From positions 62,001 through 126,000 of the forward strand of contig NW_024882783.1 of NCBI RefSeq assembly GCF_019059575.1: a DNA stretch of 64,000 bases, in the 5' to 3' direction. The notes beneath the pieces are model-generated. The model was not told the origin of the DNA. It searched no databases and saw only the letters and a program-made list of their open reading frames with translations. This DNA is from Amphibalanus amphitrite (taxonomy: Eukaryota > Arthropoda > Thecostraca > Balanomorpha > Balanidae). This document shows, piece by piece, positions 1 through 11,304 of this stretch (positions are counted from its first letter, which is position 1; every line of letters starts with the position of its first letter). The position numbers and the translations under genes are program-made.

Positions 1-233
1 AACAAAGAACCTGGTTTTAGCAAACGGGTGATGAATATGCATGACTAGATTAGATAAACGGAGGGCTGAGATTATCTTTCGTTTAGTGCTCTTCATATTT
101 TGACCTTTTTCCAGGGCATTTACACCTGGCTGATGATTAGTACAACATTTCGGGGAGCCCTGTACCTGGCTTCATGCAAGTTCCAAGAAATTGTCAATGG
201 ATTTATGCAGATATCGAACATATACTTTAGACA
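1..233. other. Sequence before the foldback element, no gene seen
   Basis: AT-rich sequence without a supported gene. Its only notable part is the 7-bp word TTAGACA at 227-233. The same word recurs directly after the foldback element at 2798-2804 and is read as a target-site duplication. Confidence 0.5.
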
Positions 234-2797
234 CATATATGTTACAGTTAGTATGCGAAATCCGTTAGTTTGCAACGCAACTAGTTTCGTTGCAAACTAC
301 CTGACCGGCCAGGTAGTTTGCAACGAAACTAGTTCCGTTGCAAACTAACTGACCGTCCAGTTAGTTTGCAAACTAACTAGTTAGGATGCAAACTACCTAG
401 TTACTTTGCAACGGAACTAGGTGTGTTGCAACGTAACTAGTTGTAATGCGAAATCGACGAGGCAGTGGCTCTATTTGTCGTTTATATTCAACTTTTATGT
501 AAATTTTAACAACGGTTGTTAAAACAAAGCTGTGTTTTTCTAACGGGTGACACTAGACATAAGACGGGTGGTCACATTTAGGATAGACATAGTGATTTAA
601 CCGGATTCGACTACATAACGTTACGATCACTGGCGGATCCAGAGGGGGGGGGGGGGCGCCCAAAATCGCTCCGCCATCCACGCAGCGCCCGAAAAGCGAC
701 AAATATTTACTTATTATGAGAATGAAACGAAAACTGAACAACTTTTATAATCAAATACTTGTTTTAGACTGCACAGCCGTGTGTAAGGATTGGAATCAAA
801 ATCCGAAAGGTTTTTGGAATTTGGAGAAACTTTTTGGGATTATGTCTCCCGCAACGTTTAACCCGCGCCCCGCTGGGGTCTGCCGACCAACGCGCCCTGC
901 TGGGGGGGGGGGGGCAATTTGGCGCCCCCCTAAGATCTCGATAACCACGCAACATAGCGACAAGCGGCAAACGGTATTGGATAGCCCCATCAGGGAACTA
1001 CCTTGTGACCCAATTTCGTTGACCTAGGTCAAACCGATGACGTTACAGGTCAGGTCAAATGTCGAATTTTCACCGTTTACAGGCATTTCAAGAAATGCGT
1101 TGTAAAATCGAGTTAAATGCATTTCATTTAAAATCATCGATGGGGAAATGTTCGTCAAACACATATTTTGCTATTTGAGGTCACTGATACCAGGTCAGGT
1201 CACAGAGGTTAGGTCACTGAGGGTCACAATATGAAAATATCATGTGATGCATGTTTTATGGTCCATTTTATATGCCAAATACGATTATGTGGGTCAGGCA
1301 GCCTTTGGGGTCAGTTTAGATTATGTTCCGATGAAGGTCAGGTCAAGGTCAGGTCAAATTAGGTCAAATTTCAAAGTTGATATTTTTGCATAAAATGGGT
1401 ATCGATTCGATACAACTCGTCACGGGGAGTTCAATGGTGGTTTTGTTTTGCGCTACGTGGTCTAGAATTGCTAAAAAATGAGCTTAAAAATATGACGTCA
1501 TCAATTTTGAACAGTTTTTTTTTTTTGCTATAACTTGGCCAAAAAAGGAGGTATCGATCTAAAATTTGGTATGTATATAGAAGAGCGCAGGGACTATCAC
1601 ATTTATTCCGGTTTTTCCGAAATTCAGAATAACATTGGGATTTTTTGAGTTTTTTCTAAATATTCTTTTTTTTTAATTTTTGGGGTTAAAATAAAAAATT
1701 GAGAATCTGAGATAGCAGTTTTGTAGCGCTGTCTTTTGTCTACATGACCATATAAAGAGCTTTGAAGTTGCTTGGTAACTGTAGCTTTTGTGAGCGTTTC
1801 AAGATTTCATGTTTTTTGCTCATTTTGCTCGAACATGACCTCAGTTTGAACTAAATAACTCCTGACCTAAGGTGACCTAGGACTTGAAATTTTGTGTGAA
1901 GGTGTCAAGTTAATGCCCGGAAAGGTACTGAAAATTTGACGGTGCTGCGCGCCGCCGTTTTCTTGCTATTTACCATCTTTCTGGAACCGCCAGTGATCAC
2001 CATAAATGCGTAGACATAAGCGGAAAGTAAAGGTTCTGCTGCCGATTTAGGAATATTCCAGAACCGAGTCGCTGGCGAGCTCCTACCTCCACAACCGATC
2101 AGTCTGTGACGCAGCCTGCCCTTTGATCATTGGCTGTTACCGAATGGCCCGGCACCGCTAGGTCACCTGGCTAGGCAAGTCCCAGTAGGAATCGGCCGGT
2201 GAGACAGATTCTTGATCGCACGCTTACCCGGCTTACCCCGGATCACGGGACAATATGGGACAATACCGTTCAGTTCTGTTCTGTGCGGCGGCGGTGGTGA
2301 CTGGTGTTAGTGTGTGTCGCAAAAAAAAAAATCGAAATCGCAAAATGCCCCCCCCCCCCCCGGAACTGCCCCTCCTCTGGATCCGCCAGTGATCGTCACA
2401 TTATGTAGTCGAATCTGGTTAATTCACTGTTTCAATTTTCATCCATAAATGGACCACCCGTCCTATTCGTATGTCTAGTGTCACCCGTTAGAAAAACACA
2501 GCTTTGTTTTAACAACCGTTGTTAAAATTTACATAAAAGTTGAATATAAACGACAAATAGAGCCACTGCCTCGTCGATTTCGCATTACAACTAGTTCCGT
2601 TGCAACACACCTAGTTCCGTTGCAAAATAACTAGGTAGTTTGCATCCTAACTAGTTAGTTTGCAAACTAACTGGACGGCCAGTTAGTTTGCAACGGAACT
2701 AGTTTCGTTGCAAACTACCTGGCCGATCAGGTAGTTTGCAACGAAACTAGTTGCGTTGCAAACTAACGGATTTCGCATACTAACTGTAACATATACA
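234..2797. mobile_element. Foldback transposon-like element with arms of about 420 bp
   Basis: The region from about 236 to 650 is repeated in inverted orientation from about 2795 back to 2370. Shared landmarks include TATATGTTACAG at the tips, the AACAACGGTTGTT block (near 510 and 2512), and CACTGGCGGATCCAGAGG at the inner end of each arm. The outer 200 bp of each arm is itself built of short palindromes such as GTTTGCAACG..CGTTGCAAAC around ACTAGT, and CCTGACCGGCCAGG. The whole unit is flanked by TTAGACA on both sides, which supports insertion as a single unit. No transposase ORF is visible. The centre holds a GGTCA-family element. Foldback or Mutator-like elements have this architecture; the superfamily is not decided here. 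Confidence 0.8.
625..2000 (+). mobile_element. GGTCA-family element inside the foldback
   Basis: The left boundary is GATCACTGGCGGATCCAGA near 625 and the right boundary is its inverted copy near 1980-2000. Inside, 862-940 has TTTAACCCGCGCC followed by a G-run, a short loop and a C-run. The stretch from 1010 to 1480 has many GGTCA words and matches the element at the right edge of the window (63490-64000) nearly line by line, including the ATGGGTATCGATTCGAT block. The right end carries the family's GCGCGCCGCCGTTTTC-like block at 1945-1965. No coding capacity is seen. Confidence 0.7.
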
Positions 2798-3999
2798 TTA
2801 GACAGCTACATCGTATCGTAACGCATCGCTGATGCAGGCGTTTCTCCAGAATCGGAGCCGGTGCCGCCCCCGCCACTACGGACGTGGACGCTCGAAACCG
2901 CCCTCGCCGCACTGGGCACGCTGTTCACCGTCCCACGCTACGCCCCCGTCCTTCAGCGCCGTGCCGTGCTTACTTCAACCAGATCCGTGTATACTGCCAC
3001 CAATCCATGCCATGATTTGAATAGGAAAGTGTTGAATGCTCATGCTTAACAGATTTGGAACAGGTACTCCAACTCTGCTTAGTTTTCAAACAGTTTGAGT
3101 AGATTTTGTATTTTTTCTGGATCATAATTTGTTATCGGATACTTTCAATATAATGCTGCATTAGTATGATAGGTACTATGAACATGGTCTTTATTCGTCA
3201 CCTGTAGATTTGACGAAGACGCTAGCACGAGTGACGCCGCACTCACAAAAGACAGTGGCATGTCACGTTCCCCTTCCATCTGTTATTTAGCACCACCACA
3301 TGGCACAATTGGCTGTAAGCACACATAACCGAGGGCAAATGGCTTCCACAAATGACGGGTGTGGCTATGCAGCTCATTAACCCCACGGCAGCGGCCGTCG
3401 AGTGGCCTGAGAAACACGTGACAGATGAGAAATGGCCGGACGGCAGTGGTGCTAAAATGACTCCGATGATACCATTTCGAATAAAACTTGGCACGTCGAT
3501 AGGGAGCATCCTGTTATGACGGTGCTTCCAGGGATATTTCTCTTGGTTGAGTTAGCTTTCAGGAAATAAATTTGTGCGTAATGTTTCCTAATCATACCCT
3601 TACGAAAAGCAGTAGTTAGTTATTGGTCGCGGCCATATGATATTGTTGTAGAAAAAAAAACACACATAAGAAAAGTTTGACATCGCGGAACAATAGTTGA
3701 CTGTCAGACGACATTAGTCGAGTACTGAGTAGTTTTTTTACTTGGTTACTTAACTTGAATGTGCCATTTCAAATTATTGAAAAATTAAACTGCTTGTGGA
3801 TATTTACTTATGATTGATGAAGGCATATATGAACATGCCCTATGAAAAACACAATAAGAACGGTTACGCCATGCATTTAACTCACTGTGATACGCCTTAT
3901 TTATATAACTTTGGTGGCCTCCAGTGACCTCAGCGATGAGATGATCGAAAAAATGACTTGAATAAATCTGAAAGATCTTGTAGCGAGGTGCCTATTGCC
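2798..3999. other. No gene seen
   Basis: Unique-looking sequence with only short reading frames of random composition. The small overlapping frames near 2830-3050 and the one at 3243-3509 have no recognisable domain, splice context or repeated signal. Confidence 0.5.
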
Positions 4000-4140
4000 T
4001 TTCCCACGTCTTTCTAGCTTTCTTAGCTTCGGGGTTTCGCTTTCTTAGCTGGTGTGACCAAACACTTCCTCCCCCTCCACACACACACACATAGCATGAC
4101 GAAGTTGGCTGAGACCCCCCTTCCTTGGGCGCGGTTTAAT
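3990..4140 (+). mobile_element. Solo right terminus of a GGTCA-family element
   Basis: The stretch from GTCTTTCTAGC to GGGCGCGGTTTAAT matches the right end of the full copy at 41606-42786, including GAAGTTGGCTGAGACC. It includes a (CA)n-like run at 4078-4090. No left end is present, so it is a truncated relic. Confidence 0.65.
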
Positions 4141-5520
4141 TTCTTAATGATGCTATTCAACCAGTTCAATAAATACCTAAACAGCCAAATATACTTCGTG
4201 TCAATTATGCCTTGCATAGCAGCATAAACAAATCATCCGAATTAACTTTGGACGGCCTTGGTAGCAACACTGTTCCACGTGTTGCTTCTGGCAGAGTGTC
4301 AGCCCTCTGGTCGGCTAATATGCCGCACCACGGAGACCGCGGTGGCATATTTGCGAGACGTCTCCTTATGAATGCCTCGTCTAATCCTGTCGATCACAGC
4401 CCCTTTCATACTAGGGCCGGCTGAATTTAATAATCTGCCGCCCACCTCGCGGCTTACCATGGTACTGGTAATAAACCGCGGTGATTAAGTCATAATTCAC
4501 GTGATAATGCACCGAGCGTGAGGCGCCGTCAGGAGCTGAGGGCATGCCAGTGCCAGAGGGGCCGACGACTCACCAATGCTCGGCACGGCAGGACCCGCCG
4601 GCGTGTCGCTGCCGGTGGCCGGGCTCCGTACTCACAAAACCAATGAGCTCGAAGACAAAGGAGACCGTCGAGGAGATTTCGCCTGCTGATGAGCCAGCTA
4701 AGAGCTGTGAAGGGATTTTTCGCGTTTGTCAGCATGGCCAGACTTCGGCTGAGAAGCAGCAACGCTACTGAAGGTGGATGAACCCGGTTTCGTCTACCGT
4801 CTCATACCATGCACCTTCAAAGGTCATTTGACGTTTCATTCGTCTTCGACGTCTGCAATAAAGCGAATGCATTTAAATAAGAAATGGTAGGTAAGTACAT
4901 TTGCTACCTAGGCATTCTGCTCTCCTGAATGATCTCCAGCAGCTTCTCAGTTTTGTAGCGACCTTGGTGATTCATCTAGTCCCAGGACTCGAGTGTGGGT
5001 TTTGATAAATAGTCCTGATTCGCGCCCAATCTGGGACAAGTCACGACAGGTGTCACAGCTGCAGCCATGACGAACGTGCGCACTAGTGTGTCGCGACCAG
5101 CGACTGTCTGATTACCTTTAAAAGATCACCCAGATGGCAAAATTTCCAATCAAATGTGGTGCGCTTGGATGAACGTTTTTTTTGCGAGCCAATAACAGTG
5201 ACAATAATGTTGCTGCTTCTCCATGTCAACACCACCTCACGCAACACTGCACACACGTACTGACGTGACAGACTCAGCTCAAACGTTGACCTGCCCTTAT
5301 ATCCCTGGCTTACAGTTGCAGTTTTCAGCAATGTCAATGGTCTGTAAATCATCTGGATAGCTCTAAAAATGACATTTAGTAGATGCTAACGACAATGAAC
5401 TGAGAACTGTGTAATCGGCCACGAGCAGTAACACTCACTTTTTAGTAGAACTGACATTACAGTTGGACCTTGTCCTCAACTGTGGTCGTCCAGTCAGTCT
5501 GGTAGCACTTCATAGTCAGG
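4141..5520. other. No gene seen
   Basis: Mixed-composition sequence with no exon I can support. Reading frames on both strands at 4529-4771 overlap each other and look like chance. Confidence 0.5.
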
Positions 5521-5526
5521 GCTAAT

Positions 5527-5537
5527 GAGAGAGAGAG

Positions 5538-5625
<88 letters not shown>

Positions 5626-5685
5626 AGACAGAGACAGAGACAGAGACAGAGACAGAGACAGAGACAGAGACAGAGAGACAGAGCT
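5527..5685 (+). repeat. (GA)n microsatellite grading into (GACAGA)n
   Basis: About 100 bp of almost pure GA is followed by a run of the hexamer GACAGA. The RE/RD and SL/CL reading frames over it are artefacts of the repeat. Confidence 0.95.
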
Positions 5686-5689
5686 GGTG

Positions 5690-8424
5690 AGAGGGACGGG
5701 AGTGGACACCGGTGCTCAGCTAATGTCATCGAGCCGTCCGGCGCCATGCAGCTGGGAAGAGGAGCGGGAGCTGCAAATGGAGTCACCGCAATTACACGGC
5801 AGGAAGTTGGTCCCGTCTGTGTCTACCGCAGACGTCGAGCTGCATATGCGGTCCGAATGACAACGCGACGGCCGCCGACGGCCAGTGCCAGTGACGTTTG
5901 TATTTTCTAGGTGTTGTGCAGACTTGTTTTCCGTAAGGTATTGTGTTTGAGATGCTGTCAGATCTTTCGCCTCTGAACGAATTTAGAATGACATTGCACA
6001 GAGTCTCTAATTTATAGTTGTTTGACTTTTGCTGCTTCCTACAAGACAAGCTACCCCATTTCGTGTTGGCCTGGTGCCAAAGTCGGGCGCCACTCGGTGG
6101 TGCAACAGTTGGCTCCTAGCTAACCATGCATTAGCATTTGTTCCACCAAACCGCTGGGCGCTGCTGACGAACCACCAGCCCGTTTGGCGAGGCTCAGCAC
6201 ATTGCCGTCGCACGCCACCTCAAGACAACCGCACTCGTTACGGAAAGTTGTGCCGAACAAGAGGTCCGACGACATTTGATCAAACTTTGACGAGTTATTC
6301 AACAGCCGTTCGGCTAGGAGGGTCGTTGGGCGCGCTCGATGTGGCATTTACGAAGCCGTGGGCGGAGCTGCTGCCGCCGGGGAGGGGTAGCGGAGGGGGA
6401 GGGGGTGGGGGCAGGCGACTCGCATTCTGGCCAGAGGCACTCTCCAGCGACCCGTACTGCGGTCGATGGCACTCTAGAGCCGTGCCAAACAACCTTTTTT
6501 AAATGGACTCCCTTTAGAGACCCAGGCCAGGCGTCCGAGTCTCGGCCAAACCGGTTTGAATGTTTCGCTACGAGGTTTCTGCTTCGAGAGCTTTCCTATG
6601 TATAGATCTGTTTGGGTTTTAAATGCAGCCTGGCTATTCCGGCCAAAGGTGGGTAGGGCTCTTCACAATGCTTATCAAACATGGGATGTCCAAAAGTAAC
6701 TGCACTCGTAATAATTGACGGAACTTGCTTTACGTTTTCCAAAAACGGTCTTACCAAATGCTCCAAAGGGTGTTATTGTGAATTCCATTTTGGCCTTGTT
6801 TCAGTTATAAGGCCAATTTAGCCCTGAAATGAGTGCGATACAATTCAGATGTGGTACAATTTGTTATTACCAATTTAACTCAATAGCTAAAGTAAAAGGC
6901 ATCCTGCTTCAAAATGAGCTTAACACTTTCCAGATCAATGAAACACACACCTCGTATAGGTAAGCTAAGCCGGGCAACAGCTCTACCTTACAGCAGCCGC
7001 TCAACAATACATTCTGAATTTAAACGGACTCATCGCCCATCCGGCAAGTATTGCATATGCATCGGCAATCCTTCATCACGGGCTAATTTGAAACATTGAA
7101 TATTCGGAGCTGTTCGGCCCGAGCTACGGATAACAGACCCAGATCCGACCGGGGGGAGGGGTGCGCGATCGAACTCAGCCGGACTGGCCAACCACGTCCG
7201 ACAGCGTGTAAGACTTATGGCTCTCGGAGGCCGGGTGATGTAGTGACCCGACCGCGGCCCAGATGGATCTGCCACGGCCAGCGGCCGTTGGCCCGGCGCT
7301 GGTCGCAGCTCGCGCTGGTGACTGTACGACCCTCTCCAGGTTGATAGTAGTTCTGTGATGCATGATATTTGATGAATAACTGGCTGCATCTGATATTCGA
7401 ACTGATAAATGTGCGGTGAAGTGTTCTGTTTTGTATATAAGGACTTGTTGGTTAGAATTTATGCAGTGACATTGCAGTTGAAAAGGCTCCTTCGTGTTTA
7501 TCGTATTTTATGCGGCAAATATGCCAAATAATCGCGTTTTATATGGACTCGCTGTTGAACTGTATCATCAAGACGCGTCCTTGCTAAGGCGCTATTCAGT
7601 CCCCGCTCAGAGGTGGCTATATTGTGTTGTGCAGACGAATCTTCTGCAGCTGAAGCCCGGCAGGCATCCTCATTCACTTGCCGTCGGCACGGTAGCCTTT
7701 CATCTCAGTCGCACACCTCGTGATATCCCTCAGAGCGTCAACGGACGCTAAGGCGTGTTAATGGAATGATGTACACGAAAGGTGTTCGTCATCATGCACA
7801 ATGAAGCAAGATGCTGCTCATATCACTCAGTAGTGAGTGTAGGTTTCCGTTTTTATCTGCTAGTTTTGCCTTTGGAGTCAGCGTCAATGTGTTCGTTGAA
7901 AACAGCATCGATGTCTGTTTGTACGTGAAATTCAGATAGGGATACTTGCGCGTTCCCAAATGCAGTTTCGATAAAATAATGTGCTGTCATATAGGTGACT
8001 ATATAAATGAATCTATCACATACATTTCTATCAAGTTCGCTTTTTTGTACTTGGCATTTTTAATCCTGGCAGAAATTGTCCGCACACAAAGTTACCACAA
8101 CATTTGATTACCATAGCACACAACATTTGATTTGGTTAGCCGAAATTCGTATGCTATTTCTTGGTGCGTCTATGATCTCCACAGATAGGTTCAGACATGA
8201 CACCTGCGACGGCCGGGGCCTCGGGTGGTCTGCCACGGACTCCATTCAGAGAAATTCTGGGTCATGCAGTTCAACTGTGCTTGATGACATAAAGATCAAC
8301 AACCCACTTTTTATTAGCATTGAACGAATTTACTGAAACATCCGATTAAGAAATAAATTGTAGAGCAATAGAATATTGATGTTTTGAGAATCGGTGTCCA
8401 AAAAAATTAGCCGTGATGCATAGT
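5690..8424. other. No gene seen; G-rich patch at 6373-6415
   Basis: Several overlapping reading frames on both strands (5990-6605, 7030-7390) lack recognisable domains. The patch at 6373-6415 is almost all G on the + strand and could form quadruplexes. Nothing else can be supported. Confidence 0.45.
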
Positions 8425-9434
8425 TTATCCCTCGCCGGCCGAGGGGGGGGGGGGGCGGGTGCCGCCCCCCCCCATAGGGTTTTTTCGCGATAGCTCCGAA
8501 CACGCCGGCGGTAGAGAGCTGAAACTTGGCATACCTGACCTTTGATCCAAGCCGCATCTTTTGACACCAACCGCATTTTTGGGTCAGGTCAGGTCACTGA
8601 CCTATGACGTCATAAGTGAACCTCTGCACGGTCTTCAGATGTCGCAACTTCGCAACGCCCTCACTGCCAGAGGAGATGTCACAGGGAAATGAAACTTGCA
8701 GGATCTAGTATCCATTATGAGTCTCACAACTTGTATATCTCGGATTTTTCCTAAAGGTCATATGAGGTCAGGTCATTTTCGTGACCTCACCATTATAAGT
8801 CAATGGGGAAAAATCCAAACTGCTATTCTGGCGCCGGGAACGATCTCCAACTATCTCAAGCACACAGAATCGTGATTTGATGCACTCCTTGCAAGGTCAG
8901 ATGCGTCACTTTTGCAATGTTGACCTTTCGTGACGTCATTTATGACGTCATCAAGGTCATATTAGTTTTTCGTCAATAACTCTTGATCAAATTGAGCTAG
9001 TGAGCCGGGAAAGCCACCAATGGACTCAGGAAGACCTGCCGAATCGAATGATATGCGACATGACCCCTTTCGACCAACTTCGTGACCTTAGGGTGCTGAC
9101 CTGACCTTGACCTGAGGTCAACACCCCAAGTTGACCTGACCCGAACAAAAAGTATATCATTCGACGCGCCTGAGCGAGGCGAACACGATGCTGCCAAAAT
9201 CGCGGCTCTGCGGCCATTTTCCGCGAAGTTATTCACCAAAAACTGAACCGTACCTTTGGGCACTTGACCTGACCTCAGAGGTCACCGGTTGACCTAGGAC
9301 CTTAAAATCGGGTACCAATCTCTGCGTCTCGTAACGGCGCACACGCTCGTTTTTTCCGCGACGCGCTAGCTCCACCAGGGGCGAAACGGCGAGGGGGGGT
9401 CGTACCCGCCCCCCCCCCCCCTCGGCCGGGGCGT
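8425..9434 (+). mobile_element. GGTCA-family element, full copy
   Basis: Left end CCCTCGCCGGCCGAGG, then a G-run, a short loop and a C-run (8441-8472). The right end is the matching inverted block, a C-run followed by CTCGGCCGGGGCG (9395-9434). Inside are TTTTTTCGCGATAGCTC, dense GGTCA/TGACC words, and a central inverted pair around 9040-9165 (ATCGAATGATATGCGACATGACC against AGTATATCATTCGACGC). The block TTGTATATCTCGGATTTTT followed by an ATAAGTCAATGGGG block is shared with 41890-41970 and, inverted, with 24795-24870. No ORF of note. Confidence 0.8.
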
Positions 9435-10387
9435 ATGTAGAAAACCAATAGGTCCGGCGAGGGTTATAGCTGCAACACGCCGATCACTATTTGATGCTGA
9501 GTAATGGTATATGCCATAGGCAACACAGGCATAAACTGTATAATAACTCGACCTTGCGAATAGAAACGATCTCTCTGTTTCTATATATGGTGATATGGGA
9601 AGTGTTGCATTAATTGTTAATCAGCGGCGGTGCGCTGACGACTGATTTTCCTTTAATGTCGGAAATTAGCAGCGAAACCGAGCGGACGATCTGCTGTTGT
9701 GTTTGCATATCCGCGGCAGCTCGGTAAACTGTAAGCGGGAACGACAGATGGAAATGTAAACGCTCATTTAGGTAGCGACACAAGAGATGCGTGTAGAGAG
9801 GGATGAGGGCAAGGTAAGCAATAACATAACGATTTTCTACACTTTTTTTTTAGAAATACATAATATTTATTTTTCCCGAATAGTTTTGCAGCCAAAAATG
9901 TTTCTGCAAATGTTGTTAGCAATAAATACAAACCTGATCCACAAGCATTGCCCAACTTCTGATAGGTATGATTGACAGTTTGCACGGATAGAGGATGGGC
10001 TTGAACATAACGAGTGTAAATACTCGGGCGGATAAAATCTCCATCCAATGGAGACGAAATTCGAGTGCAGGAGACTATAAGCATCGACGGAAAGAATCAA
10101 CCAGAGGCTGAAAATGCTAAAATTGGTCGATACTCTCAAACACTTTCCATGAAGTGCCTCCAATCCCAGACACTGACATCTGAAAGGATTGCAGAGCTTT
10201 GGAGACGTCATCTGGCGAGAGACGTTCAACGACGATCCCTTGAAACGTCGTCGTGCTCGTGTCGTTTGCATGTCGAGATAAGAGCGAGACGATTCACTCA
10301 ATATGGTTGAAACCGGTGCCAAAACGCAATCCATTCGTCAATAGGTCAAGATTTAAACTTTGGATGACGTTTTCAGAGCCATGTCCG
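9435..10387. other. No gene seen
   Basis: Only overlapping short frames on opposite strands (9764-10334), none with a recognisable domain or convincing splice sites. Confidence 0.45.
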
Positions 10388-11304
10388 CTAGCCCTCGCCC
10401 GCACATGCCATTTTCCCATCCTAGAACGCACATGGGGGGGGGGGGGTTGCCACCCCCCGCGCCATTTCGTTCCTGTTGGAGATAGAGCTTAGCGGTAAAG
10501 ACCAAAAAGATTCTTTGGGAAGAGACGAATCCAATGATACCTAGTTTAACCTTCTCAGGTCATTTATTGACCTTCCAGGTCAGGTCAAACTAAAAAAATG
10601 TTGCTGTTTTGGGTCACCGTTGGATATCAAGTGCACTGCTTATCATATACCAATGACGATGCTGTTTTCTGGTGCCAAGCCAGCTAGAACCTCTTTGTCA
10701 CACTACCCGACCAGATGTTTGCAGCTGAGGTCATTTCAGGTCAAGTTAGGTCAAGGTCAATTATATGTGTTTGTATGGCTGTGTGTGTCTGTGTGTATAC
10801 TGATGTGTGCACCGATTGTTTTTGTGTCCATATTACATGAAATCATGATCTGAGAAGCTTTTACCAAAAATGCAGTAAAAAATCTTCACAAAAAGCAAAT
10901 TCTGCTAGCCTAAAACGCAATTATCTTAGATGACCTAGGTTGACCTTGAACCTGACCTTGACAACTGTACATCGTCGAACAACATGTTCCATGATAGGTG
11001 GGATGTAAGACTGGCAAAAAATGCCGAAATCAAGGTGTCAAAAGCTCACAAGGCCCATGGCAAACGCAACATGTTGAGAATTCGCCATTTGAGTCATGAC
11101 ATGACCTAAAAAACAAGGTCATATCTCCGAAACCAAAAACCACAGAAATTTGAAATTTTTAGTGGACATCAAAAAAGGATAGAGGAGCAGCTATACGAAA
11201 AATCATCCTTCTAGCTCTAAAAATGTTGAGTGCAGAGCAGAAAGACTACCTGGGGGGGGGGGGGGTGGCAACCACCCCCCCCCCCATGTGCCAGCGAGGG
11301 CTAG
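10388..11304 (+). mobile_element. GGTCA-family element, full copy bounded by CTAG
   Basis: The left end is CTAG followed by CCCTCGCCCGCACATG. The right end is CATGTGCCAGCGAGGG followed by CTAG. A G-run/loop/C-run block lies inside each end (10434-10459 and 11252-11286). The interior has many GGTCA words, including AGGTCAAGGTCAA near 10748. No coding capacity. The flanking CTAG differs from the TTAA seen at other copies. Confidence 0.8.

Noticed and set aside
250-450. CRISPR-like array of short repeats
   Set aside because: The repeats are palindromes inside a foldback arm with an inverted partner at 2600-2790, and the host is eukaryotic.
5457-5860. Ser-Leu and Arg-Glu repeat proteins
   Set aside because: Translations of a (GA)n microsatellite; the same holds at 22322, 34864, 48174 and 48301.
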